DNA of 20,509 bases. Origin: UBA1723 sp045641625 (GTDB lineage Bacteria > Bacteroidota > Bacteroidia > Bacteroidales > Paludibacteraceae). The position numbers and the translations under genes were made by a program. Shown here one piece after another: positions 1 through 8,881 of the stretch (position 1 is its first letter; each line of letters starts with the position of its first letter). The DNA lies in NCBI GenBank assembly GCA_045641625.1, contig JAZUHH010000002.1, positions 1 through 20,509 on the forward strand, in the 5' to 3' direction. The notes beneath the pieces are model-generated. The model did no database searches and was not told the origin of the DNA. It was given only the letters and a program-made list of their open reading frames with translations.

Positions 1-1431
1 CAGTGTATGATCACATTCAACTTCTCTCGTTCAGCTTCATTCTTCGAGAGCGGTGTTGGTCGTGGTATGGGATTCCGTGACTCTAACCAGGACTTGGTTG
101 GTTTCGTTCACCAGATTCCTTCTCGTGCTCGCGAGCGTATAATTGATATCGCATCTACTCAGTTCCCTGACGGAGGTTGCTACCACCAGTACCAGCCACT
201 AACTAAGCACGGTAACAATGATATCGGTGGTGGATTCAACGATGATCCATGCTGGTTGATCTTCGGTACTGCTGCATACGTTAAGGAGTCAGGAGACTTC
301 TCTATCCTTAAGGAGCCAGTTCCATTCGATAACAAGCCAGGTACAGAGGTTTCATTGTTCGAGCACTTGAAGATCTCTTTCAACCACGTTGTTAACAACC
401 TTGGTCCTCACATGTTGCCTCTTATCGGTCGTGCTGACTGGAACGACTGTTTGAACTTGAACTGCTTCTCTTGGGATCCAAACGAGTCATTCCAGACAAC
501 AGAGAACAATTCAGTAGGTTCAAAGGCAGAGTCTTTGATGATCGCAGGTTTGTTCGTAGTAACTGGTAAGGACTATGTAGAGCTATGTAAGGAGATCGGC
601 GAGACTGCAGAGGCTGAGCGCGCTCAGAAGTGCATCGACTCAATGGTTGAGGCAGTTAAGAAGCACGGTTGGGACGGAGAGTGGTACCTACGTGCATACG
701 ACTTCTATGGTAACAAGATCGGTTCTAACGAGTGTGAGGAAGGTAAGATCTTCATCGAGTCTCAGGGATTCTGTACAATGGCAGGTATCGGACTTGAGGA
801 GGGTATGGTTGACAAGGCTATCGACTCATGCAAGAAGTATCTTGACTGTGAGCACGGTATGGTTCTTAACAACCCTGCTTACACAACTTACCACGTTGAG
901 ATGGGTGAGATTTCTTCTTATCCTGCTGGTTACAAGGAGAACGCAGGTATCTTCTGTCACAACAACCCTTGGGTTATCATCGGTGAGACAGTTGCCTCTC
1001 GTGGTAACGATGCTTGGGAGTTGTTCCGTAAGATCGCTCCTATGTACTTGAAGGATCAGGCACTTCACAAGGTTGAGCCATACGTAAACTGCCAGATGGT
1101 TGCAGGTAAGGATGCTGCTAAGCCAGGTGAGGGTAAGAACTCTTGGTTGACAGGTACAGCTGCTTGGATGTGGTTGACTGTTTCTCAGTACTTGCTAGGT
1201 ATCAAGCCTTCTTACAAGGGATTGGAGATCAACCCATGTCTTCCATCTGACATGAAGGCATACTCAGTAAACCGTAAGTTCCGTGACGCTGACTACAGCA
1301 TCAAGGTTATTCCTAACGGAGTACAGAAGGGTGTTAAGAAGGTTATTGTTAACGGTAAGGAGATCGCAGGAAACATCGTTCCTATGCAGCCTGCTGGTAG
1401 CAAGAACACTGTTGAGGTAATAATGGGATAA
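1..1431 (+). CDS. Cellobiose phosphorylase-like GH94 enzyme, C-terminal part (5' end cut by window)
   Basis: The frame is open from base 1, so the true start lies upstream; the ATG at 7 is internal. About 476 codons are visible, and GH94 enzymes usually have about 800. The family phosphorolyses beta-linked disaccharides to a sugar 1-phosphate plus a free sugar in the cytoplasm. Counting from the ATG at 7, the text shows the GH94 (alpha/alpha)6-barrel core: a DSNQD block near residue 26, GGGFNDDPCW near 74-83, and GRADWNDCLNLN at 141-152, which carries the catalytic Asp of the family DWND motif. That motif plus the following NCFS fits cellobiose phosphorylases better than chitobiose or cellodextrin types, but the split is not certain without the N-terminus. 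No signal peptide can be judged. Codons are strongly biased (TTC, AAC, AAG, CGT), which suggests high expression. A GH5 cellulase and a sugar symporter follow, which supports beta-1,4-glucan use. Confidence 0.88.
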   Translation, partial: QCMITFNFSRSASFFESGVGRGMGFRDSNQDLVGFVHQIPSRARERIIDIASTQFPDGGCYHQYQPLTKHGNNDIGGGFNDDPCWLIFGTAAYVKESGDFSILKEPVPFDNKPGTEVSLFEHLKISFNHVVNNLGPHMLPLIGRADWNDCLNLNCFSWDPNESFQTTENNSVGSKAESLMIAGLFVVTGKDYVELCKEIGETAEAERAQKCIDSMVEAVKKHGWDGEWYLRAYDFYGNKIGSNECEEGKIFIESQGFCTMAGIGLEEGMVDKAIDSCKKYLDCEHGMVLNNPAYTTYHVEMGEISSYPAGYKENAGIFCHNNPWVIIGETVASRGNDAWELFRKIAPMYLKDQALHKVEPYVNCQMVAGKDAAKPGEGKNSWLTGTAAWMWLTVSQYLLGIKPSYKGLEINPCLPSDMKAYSVNRKFRDADYSIKVIPNGVQKGVKKVIVNGKEIAGNIVPMQPAGSKNTVEVIMG

Positions 1432-1447
1432 TAAATCCCTGAAACAT

Positions 1448-1490
1448 AAGAGGCGCAGGTGGGAATTCCCCATCCTGCACTCTTTTGTTT
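1448..1490 (+). terminator. Hairpin terminator after the GH94 gene
   Basis: A G/C-rich stem is formed by 1455-1463 and 1469-1478 with one bulged T at 1473 and a short AATTC loop. It is extended outside by AAGAG (1448-1452) pairing with CTCTT (1480-1484) across a small internal loop. The run TTTTGTTT follows. It lies 17 bases after the stop codon and before the GH5 gene, so it may end the message or act as a partial stop that lowers expression of the downstream genes. Confidence 0.65.
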
Positions 1491-1531
1491 ATACTTATAT
1501 AAGACTGAACAATAATATTAAACACAATTCA

Positions 1532-2707
1532 ATGAAGAAACTGATTGTTGCTCTTGTTTCTTTTCTGATGGTTCTTGCTACTTCATGCAACCAGAGGAAT
1601 GAGGAGCCGCAGGTATTCAAAGATTCTATTCCTGCAGTTGAGCTATATGGCGCATTGCAAGTAAAAGGTCTTCAGTTGTGCGATCAGCATGGTGATCCCG
1701 TACAGCTGGGAGGAATCAGCACGATGGGTTATCAGTGGTTTGGCCAGTGCTACACTAGAGAGTCTATCGAGATGATGGTTAAAGAATGGCACATCAAGAT
1801 TCTCCGTCTCGCTATGTATGTCGAGGAGGGAGGATACAACTATAAACCAGAGATACGCGATGAGATGTGTAATCTTATCGACATTTGTGAGGAGCTTGGT
1901 ATATATTGCATCATGGACTGGCATATTTTGACACCAGGAAACCCTCTTGATCCAAAGTATTCCAAGGCTGAGGATTTCTTCAAGTTCATGGCCAAGAGAA
2001 ACGCAGGCAAGCCTCATGTACTTTACGAGATTTGTAACGAGCCTAACGGTAGCAAGGTGACTTGGGACACTATCGCCACTTATGCAAACAAGATTATTCC
2101 TATTCTTCACAGTGCAGCGGACAGCGTAGGTGCTCCTCATCCTATTGTTATTGTTGGAACACCTCAGTGGTGTCAGCTAGTTGACGCTTGCATTACAGAG
2201 GGACGTACTCAGGGCAACGGACTTGACCTTGACGCATATCTTCCGGTAAACGACAAGAGATTGAAGTTTGACAATGTAATGTATAACTTCCATTTCTATG
2301 CAGGTTCACATAACGAGGGACATTTGGAGAAAGGGAAGGAGAACTATTATGACATGTACACCTACATGTATGATGTTCTTGGCCGTATTCCTGTTTTCTG
2401 TTCGGAGTTTGGTTGCGTGGAAGCTTGGGGTGGCGGTGACGAGGATTTCGACCGTACAGACAAATGGCTTCTTATGCTTTCAGGAAACAACGCCGGAAAG
2501 CAGAAGGTAAGTTTCTGCAACTGGAGCTTCTGTGACAAGGACGAGACATCTTCGATCTTCCTTCCAGGTTCATGCAAGTCTAAGGAGTGGGAGAAGCGTT
2601 CTCCTGCAGGCGAGTATATGAAACGTGTGCTTGCTGTAGTGAACGGAGGTATCAAGGATACAACAGTGCTTAAGCGCGAGAATATTTACTTGAAGCCGGA
2701 GCAGTAA
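1532..2707 (+). CDS. GH5 endo-beta-1,4-glucanase, lipoprotein (subfamily 2-like)
   Basis: 391 residues. The N-terminus is a lipoprotein signal: Lys2-Lys3, a hydrophobic stretch, then ATSC with the lipidated Cys at 19; acidic residues follow at 24-25. The rest is one GH5 catalytic domain. It shows QLGGISTMGYQWFG near the start, LRLAMYVEEGGY, MDWHIL, then YEICNEPNG with Glu170 as acid/base, NFHFYAG, FCSEFGC with Glu292 as nucleophile, and NWSFCDKDETS. These blocks match subfamily 5_2 endoglucanases closely. Known role: hydrolysis of internal beta-1,4-glucosidic bonds in cellulose or mixed-linkage glucan. No carbohydrate-binding module is visible. The protein is expected to be anchored in the outer membrane, facing the periplasm or the surface. 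It lies between the GH94 phosphorylase and the symporter, 53 bases before the latter, so the two probably share a message. Beta-mannanase activity cannot be ruled out from sequence. Confidence 0.9.
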   Translation: MKKLIVALVSFLMVLATSCNQRNEEPQVFKDSIPAVELYGALQVKGLQLCDQHGDPVQLGGISTMGYQWFGQCYTRESIEMMVKEWHIKILRLAMYVEEGGYNYKPEIRDEMCNLIDICEELGIYCIMDWHILTPGNPLDPKYSKAEDFFKFMAKRNAGKPHVLYEICNEPNGSKVTWDTIATYANKIIPILHSAADSVGAPHPIVIVGTPQWCQLVDACITEGRTQGNGLDLDAYLPVNDKRLKFDNVMYNFHFYAGSHNEGHLEKGKENYYDMYTYMYDVLGRIPVFCSEFGCVEAWGGGDEDFDRTDKWLLMLSGNNAGKQKVSFCNWSFCDKDETSSIFLPGSCKSKEWEKRSPAGEYMKRVLAVVNGGIKDTTVLKRENIYLKPEQ

Positions 2708-2760
2708 AGTTTAGACAATCTTTTTTTAATAAATCTATACAAAATAAAACACAAATAATT

Positions 2761-4446
2761 ATGGCATTGATTGACGAGAATAATCACAAGCTTTCCGTAC
2801 TTGAGAAGTGCGCGTATGGAGCTGGAGATTTGGCATGCAACCTATTCTGGGGAATTGTGTGTATTGCCAGTATGTTCTATTCTGATATCTTTGGATTGAA
2901 GCCAGCAGATGCAGGTTTCATGATGATGATTATCAGTTGGTTGGATATTGTTATTGACGTGTTCATCGGAGGAGCTTCCGACAGATGCAATACAAAGTAC
3001 GGTAAGTTCCGTCCTTGGATTCTTTACGGATTGGTTCCATTCTGTGTGGCAGGAGTATTCGCTTTCCGCACTCCAGAGATGTCAATGACTGGAAAGTTGA
3101 TATATGCTTATATAACTTTCTTCTTGTTCAGAATTCTTTACGCTGTAGTAAACGTTCCTTACGGTGCTTTGCTTGGAGTTCTTTCTAAGGATCCAGAGGA
3201 GAGAGATTCTGTTTCCGCATACAGAAACATTGGTGCTCAGATCGGATTCTGGTTAAGCTTCGCAATGGTTATGGATTTCGCTGATATGATGCAGAAGGCA
3301 ACAGGATCTTCTACTTCTTCTTCATTCTACTATGTAGTATTGATCTATGGTGTTGTTGCTTTGGTATTGCTATTCTTTACATTTAAGTTCACAAGAGAGC
3401 GTGTTAAGCCAGTTAAGGAGCAGAACAATAATTTGAAAGATGACCTTTCTGACCTTGCGTCAAATCGCCAGTGGTGGTGTCTTTCTATTGCGGGAATTGC
3501 ATTGATCCTTTTCACTGCATGCCATAACTCTACAGCTACTTACTATGCAAAGTATTTCCTTGCTAATATCGAGGTTGTAGAGCCTGCAAGTAAGATTCTT
3601 GAAATCACAAAGACTCAAGATAACAAGGAGACTCCTATATACAGATTGGAAAGTGGAAGATTGGATACTCTTTCTGTTGGTCAAATTGTAGTAAATGGTG
3701 ATACAATAGTTGTCGAAAGATGCTTTGAGACTGTCGGTGCTGATGGAAAGCTAGCTAATATCAGCTCAGTTAGAGGAGAGGAGGCAGTTGTTAAGGTTGG
3801 TGACTACGTAAGCTTCTTCAAGTACAATATTGACGGTACTTGTTTTGGAATGCAGGTTAACTGGCAGAGATTCTATTCTTGGTTCGCTTCTTTAGGAACA
3901 TTGTTTACAATTCTTGGAACAATGCTTATCAAGCCTGTTGTTACAAGATTCGGAAAGAAACCAGTTTGGATTGGATGTTTCATTCTTTCTGCTTTGGTTT
4001 CTCTTCTATTCTTATTCATCCCTAAAGATAGTCTTTCAACAATCATTGTACTCAACTGTTTGTTTACTTTGATAATTGGTCCGACAGGATTTATCATGTG
4101 GAGTATGTATGCTGACGTTGCAGATAATGCAGAGGTTGAGACTGGTCGTCGTGCAACTGGTTTGATCTATACTTCTGCAACAATGGCTCAGAAGTTGGGT
4201 TATTCAATTGCCAACTCTCTTCCATTGTTCGGTCTTGCAGCCATCGGTTTCATTGCAAATGATATTAACATTACAGCTGACATCAAGGATTCTGTAAAGG
4301 TTATCTTTGTTTTGGTTCCATTGATCGGTGCTGTACTTGGTGTTATTGCTTTGATATTCTATACAATCGACAACAAGAAGATTGAGGAGAATGCAAAGAA
4401 GCTTGCTGAGATGAATGCTAATAAGGAAAGTGTTGTAGCGGAATAA
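2761..4446 (+). CDS. GPH-family (MelB-like) sugar:cation symporter with periplasmic insert
   Basis: 561 residues, a 12-helix MFS-type carrier of the glycoside-pentoside-hexuronide family. Recognisable parts are CAYGAGDLACN near the N-terminus, the helix 2-3 motif GGASDRCNTKYGKFRPW (about residues 71-87), VNVPYGALLG, and the second-half FGKKPVWIGC and YADVADNAEVETGRRATG segments. The family usually has about 460 residues. The excess is a polar block at about 269-367, between predicted helices 7 and 8, a loop that faces the periplasm in this fold. It is rich in Val, Asp and Glu and looks beta-rich. Given the neighbours, the likely substrate is cellobiose or a short beta-glucan oligosaccharide taken up with H+ or Na+; this is inferred. 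It begins 53 bases after the GH5 gene with no hairpin between them, and a strong terminator follows. Confidence 0.9.
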   Translation: MALIDENNHKLSVLEKCAYGAGDLACNLFWGIVCIASMFYSDIFGLKPADAGFMMMIISWLDIVIDVFIGGASDRCNTKYGKFRPWILYGLVPFCVAGVFAFRTPEMSMTGKLIYAYITFFLFRILYAVVNVPYGALLGVLSKDPEERDSVSAYRNIGAQIGFWLSFAMVMDFADMMQKATGSSTSSSFYYVVLIYGVVALVLLFFTFKFTRERVKPVKEQNNNLKDDLSDLASNRQWWCLSIAGIALILFTACHNSTATYYAKYFLANIEVVEPASKILEITKTQDNKETPIYRLESGRLDTLSVGQIVVNGDTIVVERCFETVGADGKLANISSVRGEEAVVKVGDYVSFFKYNIDGTCFGMQVNWQRFYSWFASLGTLFTILGTMLIKPVVTRFGKKPVWIGCFILSALVSLLFLFIPKDSLSTIIVLNCLFTLIIGPTGFIMWSMYADVADNAEVETGRRATGLIYTSATMAQKLGYSIANSLPLFGLAAIGFIANDINITADIKDSVKVIFVLVPLIGAVLGVIALIFYTIDNKKIEENAKKLAEMNANKESVVAE

Positions 4447-4474
4447 TAGGAAATTACACAAATTCCATAATGAG

Positions 4475-4504
4475 GGGGCTGGTCAATGGATCAGCCCCTT
4501 TTTT
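4475..4504 (+). terminator. Rho-independent terminator after the symporter gene
   Basis: A 10-bp stem (4475-4484 with 4489-4498, one G-T pair) has an AATG loop and is followed directly by six T. It closes the glucan utilisation cluster. Confidence 0.93.
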
Positions 4505-4636
4505 AATAATTCTTTATTCGGTGTTCTTTCGGTTAAAGTCTCAAGTGCGTTTTCATATAAACTGAGAATGCTTACCTAATAATTGTGGCTAAAAAATCCT
4601 TTGTTTTGTTTGATTGCAATATAAAAATCAAAAAAG

Positions 4637-4669
4637 GTTGTGAAAATTTGTTGATTATTTTTATCTTTG
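4637..4669 (+). promoter_or_regulatory. Bacteroidetes-type promoter of the envelope operon
   Basis: The -7 box TATCTTTG lies at 4662-4669 and matches TAnnTTTG. A GTTG at 4637-4640 stands 21 bases upstream and can serve as the -33 element (consensus TTTG or TTG). The DUF6089 gene starts 25 bases downstream. The match is by eye; no transcript start is known. Confidence 0.6.
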
Positions 4670-4694
4670 CTACCAAATTGTGAATTGTAGGTAG

Positions 4695-5411
4695 ATGTTT
4701 ACATTAAAACATATAAGACTTATTTTCTTTTTTGCACTAGTTTCAGTGTTTCAAATTGCTTACTCTCAGGCGTCTTATGTCGGAGAGTTGGGATTGAATG
4801 GTGGAATCTCATACTATAACGGTGATGTGAATTCCACTCAGATTTTCGTGCATAACAGAGAAGCCGCAGGGCTGTTCTTCCGATTGAGAGTCAATGACTA
4901 CATCGGCGTAAAGATAGACGGAGGTATTGCAGGTGTCAAGGGTAGCGGAAAGAACTATCCTAAGAACCATTTGCCTTTGAAGTACGAGAATGGTGCTGCC
5001 GGTTATAACTATGAGTTTTCAAAGAGACTCCTTAATGTTGATGCTTTGTTTTGCCTTAACTTCTTCAAGTTCGACTACCATAAGCATGACAGAGAGGCAA
5101 AGTGGCACACCCCATACGTCATGTTAGGCCCAGGTCTAGCGATTCAGGACCAGTGGACAGGTAATGACTGTATGTTAAATTTAGCCTATGGAGTAGGATA
5201 TAAGTTTAAGATAGGCCCTCGTGTCAATGCTGGTGTCGAGTGGACAATGCACAAGCTCACACATGACAATTTGGACAACGAAGGCTTCAAGAAATACTTG
5301 GATGACCCATACAAGGTTGGTCACGAGAGATTGAAGAATAATGACTATTTCAGTACATGTGTTCTCTTCATTTCATTTGATTTGATTAAGAAGAGAGGTA
5401 TTTGTCATTAA
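4695..5411 (+). CDS. DUF6089-like outer-membrane beta-barrel protein
   Basis: 238 residues. A signal peptide occupies about residues 1-24 (Lys5, Arg8, then a Phe/Leu/Val-rich core, with AYS before the likely cut). The mature part alternates hydrophobic and polar residues with many aromatic and Gly residues: VGELGLNGGISYYNGDVN, then RLRVNDYIGVKIDGG, YVMLGPGLAIQ, and YGVGYKFKIGPRVNAGVEW. This is the pattern of a small beta-barrel porin-like fold. In Bacteroidales a protein of this type (DUF6089) typically sits directly before uppS and bamA, as here, 12 bases before uppS. Its exact function is not known; a link with outer-membrane assembly is inferred from position only. The ATG at 4695 follows a good -7 box by 25 bases, which supports this start. 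Confidence 0.8.
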   Translation: MFTLKHIRLIFFFALVSVFQIAYSQASYVGELGLNGGISYYNGDVNSTQIFVHNREAAGLFFRLRVNDYIGVKIDGGIAGVKGSGKNYPKNHLPLKYENGAAGYNYEFSKRLLNVDALFCLNFFKFDYHKHDREAKWHTPYVMLGPGLAIQDQWTGNDCMLNLAYGVGYKFKIGPRVNAGVEWTMHKLTHDNLDNEGFKKYLDDPYKVGHERLKNNDYFSTCVLFISFDLIKKRGICH

Positions 5412-5423
5412 TTAAGAATAGCA

Positions 5424-6173
5424 ATGAGCAAGATAAACGAGATAGATAGAGACAGACTTCCCAAGCACGTTGCCATCATCATGGACGGTAATGGAAGATG
5501 GGCCAAGGAGAAAGGTCAGGAGCGTATTTTTGGACATAAGGAAGGCGTTGATTCCGTAGATAAAGTCGTGGAAGCAGCCGCCGAACTTGGCATCAAATAT
5601 ATTTCTATGTATGCGTTCAGCACTGAGAACTGGAACAGACCCAAGGAAGAGGTGGCTGGACTTATGGAGATATTTGCAACTGCAATGTCTGCATACATCG
5701 GCAAGCTGATGGAGAATAACGTCAGAATCATAATCCTTGGAGATTTGGAGAAACTTTCGCAGACTGCCAAGGACAAATTGGTTGACGGTATGCAGAGAAC
5801 AGCTTCAAACACTGGTCTTACTATGATTCTCTTTATCAGTTATTCTTCTCGTTGGGAGATTGTCGAGGCTGTAAAGAACATCGCAAAGGATGCAAAGAGC
5901 GGAGAGATAAATATAGACGACATTAACGATGACATGTTCTCAAGCTACCTTTGCACTAAGGGTATTCCTGATCCAGATTTGATGATTCGTACAAGCGGAG
6001 AGCAGAGAATCAGTAACTTCCTAATGTGGCAGTTGTCATACTCAGAGCTTTATTTCAGCAGCGTAAGCTGGCCGGAGTTCAAGAAGGAGGAGTTTTTTGA
6101 GGCGATTGTGGATTACCAGAAGCGACAGAGACGTTTCGGTAAGACTGGAGAACAGATTGAAAATAAACTATGA
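5424..6173 (+). CDS. uppS: Isoprenyl transferase / undecaprenyl diphosphate synthase
   Basis: 249 residues, the usual length. The enzyme adds isopentenyl units in cis to farnesyl diphosphate and makes the C55 lipid carrier for peptidoglycan and surface polysaccharides, in the cytosol at the inner membrane. Visible family motifs are HVAIIMDGNGRWA (15-27) with the essential Asp21, FSTENWNRP, and near the C-terminus RTSGEQRISNFLMWQ followed by SELYF and WP. The stretch SYSSRWEI replaces the more common NYGGR version; Ser there is frequent in Bacteroidetes. The stop codon overlaps the bamA start in ATGA, so the two are translationally coupled. The gene lies in the conserved envelope operon. Confidence 0.96.
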   Translation: MSKINEIDRDRLPKHVAIIMDGNGRWAKEKGQERIFGHKEGVDSVDKVVEAAAELGIKYISMYAFSTENWNRPKEEVAGLMEIFATAMSAYIGKLMENNVRIIILGDLEKLSQTAKDKLVDGMQRTASNTGLTMILFISYSSRWEIVEAVKNIAKDAKSGEINIDDINDDMFSSYLCTKGIPDPDLMIRTSGEQRISNFLMWQLSYSELYFSSVSWPEFKKEEFFEAIVDYQKRQRRFGKTGEQIENKL

Positions 6174-8872
6174 TATCAATGTATAGAAACATAATAGGCT
6201 GTGGACGAAGTGCAGTAATAAAATGTTTGTTTACCGCTTTAGGTTTGCTCTTGTCGTTGTTTGAGGCAGGTGCACAAGCTGATTCTTCTGCAGTTGTATC
6301 GGATTCCTTGGTAAAAGCTGTGACGGAGAACAATTCTTTGCCGCGCATTTATTATTCGTCAAATCCCAAGACATACACTATTCAGTCCGTTGAGGTTGTA
6401 GGCGCTGATGGCTATGACAAGAATGTCGTGTCCAACTATTCCGGCCTTTACGCTGGTCAGGAGGTAAAAGTTCCAGGCCCTGCATTTTCTAACGCCATAA
6501 AGAGATACTGGAAGCAGGGATTGTTCTCTGACGTTAAAATTTACGCTACAAAGATCGTTGACAACAAGATTTGGCTTGAGATCAGTGTAAAGCAGCGTCC
6601 AAGAGTTTCCGATATTACATTCTCCGGAATTAAAAAGAAGGATTCCGACCATTTCTCTTCAAACATAGGTATATCTAAGGGCAGTCAAATCTCGCAGAAC
6701 ATGATTGACCGTGCCCGTGGCATTATCAAGAAGGAGCTTGAAGTTGACGGATACAAGAACGCAGATGTGAACATAACATTTGCTGATGACCCTCAGAAGC
6801 CGGGTTACGTTATCGTAAACATCGACATCGACAAGAAAAACAAGATAAAGATCTATCGTATCAATATCGAGGGAAATGAGAATGTCAAGGCAAGCAAGCT
6901 AAAGTTTGCCATGAAGGACACTAAGGAAAAGCATATCATCCCTAACTTGTTCAAGTCCAAGAAGTTTGTCGAGGAGAATTATGAGAAAGACAAGCGTCTG
7001 CTAGTTGACAAGTATAACGAATATGGTTACCGTGACGCAGAAATCCTATTTGATACAGTTTATCAGTCGGAGAAGAAGCCTAAGCGTGTAGATATCAAGA
7101 TCAAGGTTAACGAGGGCAGACAGTATTTCATCCGCAACATAACTTGGGTTGGAAACACTGTTTATCCGGAGGCATATTTGTCCCAGGTCTTGGGAATGAA
7201 GAAGGGAGACGTTTACAACCAGAAACTTCTTCAGGAAAGACTTTCGGATGATGAAGATGCCGTTTCCGGTCTATATCTTGATAACGGATACTTGTTCTTC
7301 AACGTCGATCCTATAGAGTCGAACATTGAGGGAGATTCAATTGATCTGGAGATGCGAATCTATGAGGGAAGACAGGCTGTAATCAACAACGTTGAGATTC
7401 ACGGAAACGAGGCAGTGTTCGAGCATGTAATTCGCCGTGAGTTGCGTACAAAGCCAGGTCAGTTGTTCAGCAAGAGCGATCTTCAGCGTTCAGCCCGCGA
7501 GCTTGCCGCTACCGGTCATTTCAACCCTGAGAAACTTGACATACGTCCTATTCCTAATCCTGAGGAGGGTACTGTTGACATAGTTTATAACCTTGAGCAG
7601 AAGAGAAATGATCAATTCGAGCTTTCATTCGGTTATGGTCAGTCTGGTGTAACAGGATCGTTCGGTGTGAAGTTCACAAACTTCTCTTTGGCTAACATTT
7701 TCAACAAGAAGTCATATAAGCCATTGCCACAGGGAGATGGACAGACTTTGCAGTTGAGCTACTCTACTAACGGTCGTTATTATCAGTGCGCTAGTGCTAC
7801 TTTCTTGGAGCCTTGGCTTGGAGGAAAGAAGCCTGTCAGCCTTTCTGGTTCGTTCTTCTGGAGCAAGCAGACTGATGTAAGTAGCAGATATTTCGACAAT
7901 AGCTATTACGATTACTACAATAATTTTTCGAACAATACTTACTACAACTATGATTCTGACCCGGACAAGTACATTGTTACCTTGGGAGCATCATTGGGAT
8001 TGGGAAAGAGATTGAAGTGGCCTGATGACTATTTCTCATTGTACTATGAGTTGGCTTATCGTCACTACAAGCTTCAGGACTGGAATTTCTTCACATTGTC
8101 AACAGGTAAGGCAAACAACTTGAGAGCAGGTATTACTTTTGCTCGTAACTCTATTGATAATCCTTACTATACTCGTAGAGGTTCGTCATTCTCGCTTTCA
8201 CTTCAGGCGACTCCTCCATATTCACTTATGAAGGATAACTCTAACGTTGAAGCATTGCTTGAAAAGAAGAAGAATGTAGGTTTGTCTAGTGAGGAGAATT
8301 TGAAGTTGAAGCAGGACCTATACAAGTGGGTTGAGTATTACAAGACAGAGTTCAAGGCTAAGGTGTTCACTCCTATCTCTAAGAACCAAAAGCTTGTTCT
8401 CCTAACTCGTGCAGAGTATGGATTCCTTGGCTACTATGACAAGAACCACCGTTCTCCGTTCGAGAGGTATTATGTAGGAGGAGACGGAACAAGTGGAACA
8501 AGTTCTACATACGCGATGTCAATCGTAACTCTTAGAGGATACAAGAACGGATACTTGACACCTCACGACGATGAAGGCTTGTATGCTGGAAATATGTACT
8601 CTAAAGTTTCTTTGGAGTTGCGCTATCCGTTGATGCTCGAGCAGGCTGCGACAATTTATGCGTTGGCATTTGCCGAGGCAGGTAACTGCTGGTACGATTT
8701 CAAGGATTTCAATCCGTTTAATTTGAAGCGTTCTGCCGGTGCCGGTGTCAGAGTGTTCCTTCCAATGCTCGGACTGCTTGGAGTTGATTGGGGATATGGA
8801 TTTGACACGGATCTTGTCACAGGCAAGAAGTCAGGTTCTAACTTCCATCTTGTAATTGGTCAGGAGTTCTAA
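6170..8872 (+). CDS. bamA: Outer-membrane protein assembly factor BamA
   Basis: 900 residues. A signal peptide covers about 1-36, followed by a Ser/Val-rich linker. Five POTRA repeats follow: about 69-145 (YTIQSVEVVG), 146-221 (DITFSGIKK), 222-315 (YRINIEGNENV), 316-398 (FIRNITWVGN) and 399-478 (VINNVEIHGN). The C-terminal barrel is about 480-900. Arg789-Gly-Tyr, in LRGYKNG, fits the conserved RGF/Y tip of barrel loop 6, and the chain ends in Phe, the usual outer-membrane signature. Known role: central insertase for beta-barrel proteins. The barrel contains a Tyr/Asn/Asp-rich stretch around 580-605, probably a surface loop. Two starts are possible; the first ATG overlaps the uppS stop, the second (6179) is three codons later. 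Three Skp-like chaperone genes follow, which fits a shared role in outer-membrane protein delivery. Confidence 0.96.
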   Translation: MISMYRNIIGCGRSAVIKCLFTALGLLLSLFEAGAQADSSAVVSDSLVKAVTENNSLPRIYYSSNPKTYTIQSVEVVGADGYDKNVVSNYSGLYAGQEVKVPGPAFSNAIKRYWKQGLFSDVKIYATKIVDNKIWLEISVKQRPRVSDITFSGIKKKDSDHFSSNIGISKGSQISQNMIDRARGIIKKELEVDGYKNADVNITFADDPQKPGYVIVNIDIDKKNKIKIYRINIEGNENVKASKLKFAMKDTKEKHIIPNLFKSKKFVEENYEKDKRLLVDKYNEYGYRDAEILFDTVYQSEKKPKRVDIKIKVNEGRQYFIRNITWVGNTVYPEAYLSQVLGMKKGDVYNQKLLQERLSDDEDAVSGLYLDNGYLFFNVDPIESNIEGDSIDLEMRIYEGRQAVINNVEIHGNEAVFEHVIRRELRTKPGQLFSKSDLQRSARELAATGHFNPEKLDIRPIPNPEEGTVDIVYNLEQKRNDQFELSFGYGQSGVTGSFGVKFTNFSLANIFNKKSYKPLPQGDGQTLQLSYSTNGRYYQCASATFLEPWLGGKKPVSLSGSFFWSKQTDVSSRYFDNSYYDYYNNFSNNTYYNYDSDPDKYIVTLGASLGLGKRLKWPDDYFSLYYELAYRHYKLQDWNFFTLSTGKANNLRAGITFARNSIDNPYYTRRGSSFSLSLQATPPYSLMKDNSNVEALLEKKKNVGLSSEENLKLKQDLYKWVEYYKTEFKAKVFTPISKNQKLVLLTRAEYGFLGYYDKNHRSPFERYYVGGDGTSGTSSTYAMSIVTLRGYKNGYLTPHDDEGLYAGNMYSKVSLELRYPLMLEQAATIYALAFAEAGNCWYDFKDFNPFNLKRSAGAGVRVFLPMLGLLGVDWGYGFDTDLVTGKKSGSNFHLVIGQEF

Positions 8873-8881
8873 CAATAAACA

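Noticed and set aside
1643..2140. 165-residue minus-strand frame inside the GH5 gene
   Set aside because: It is a shadow of a clear GH5 domain and shows no domain or start context of its own.
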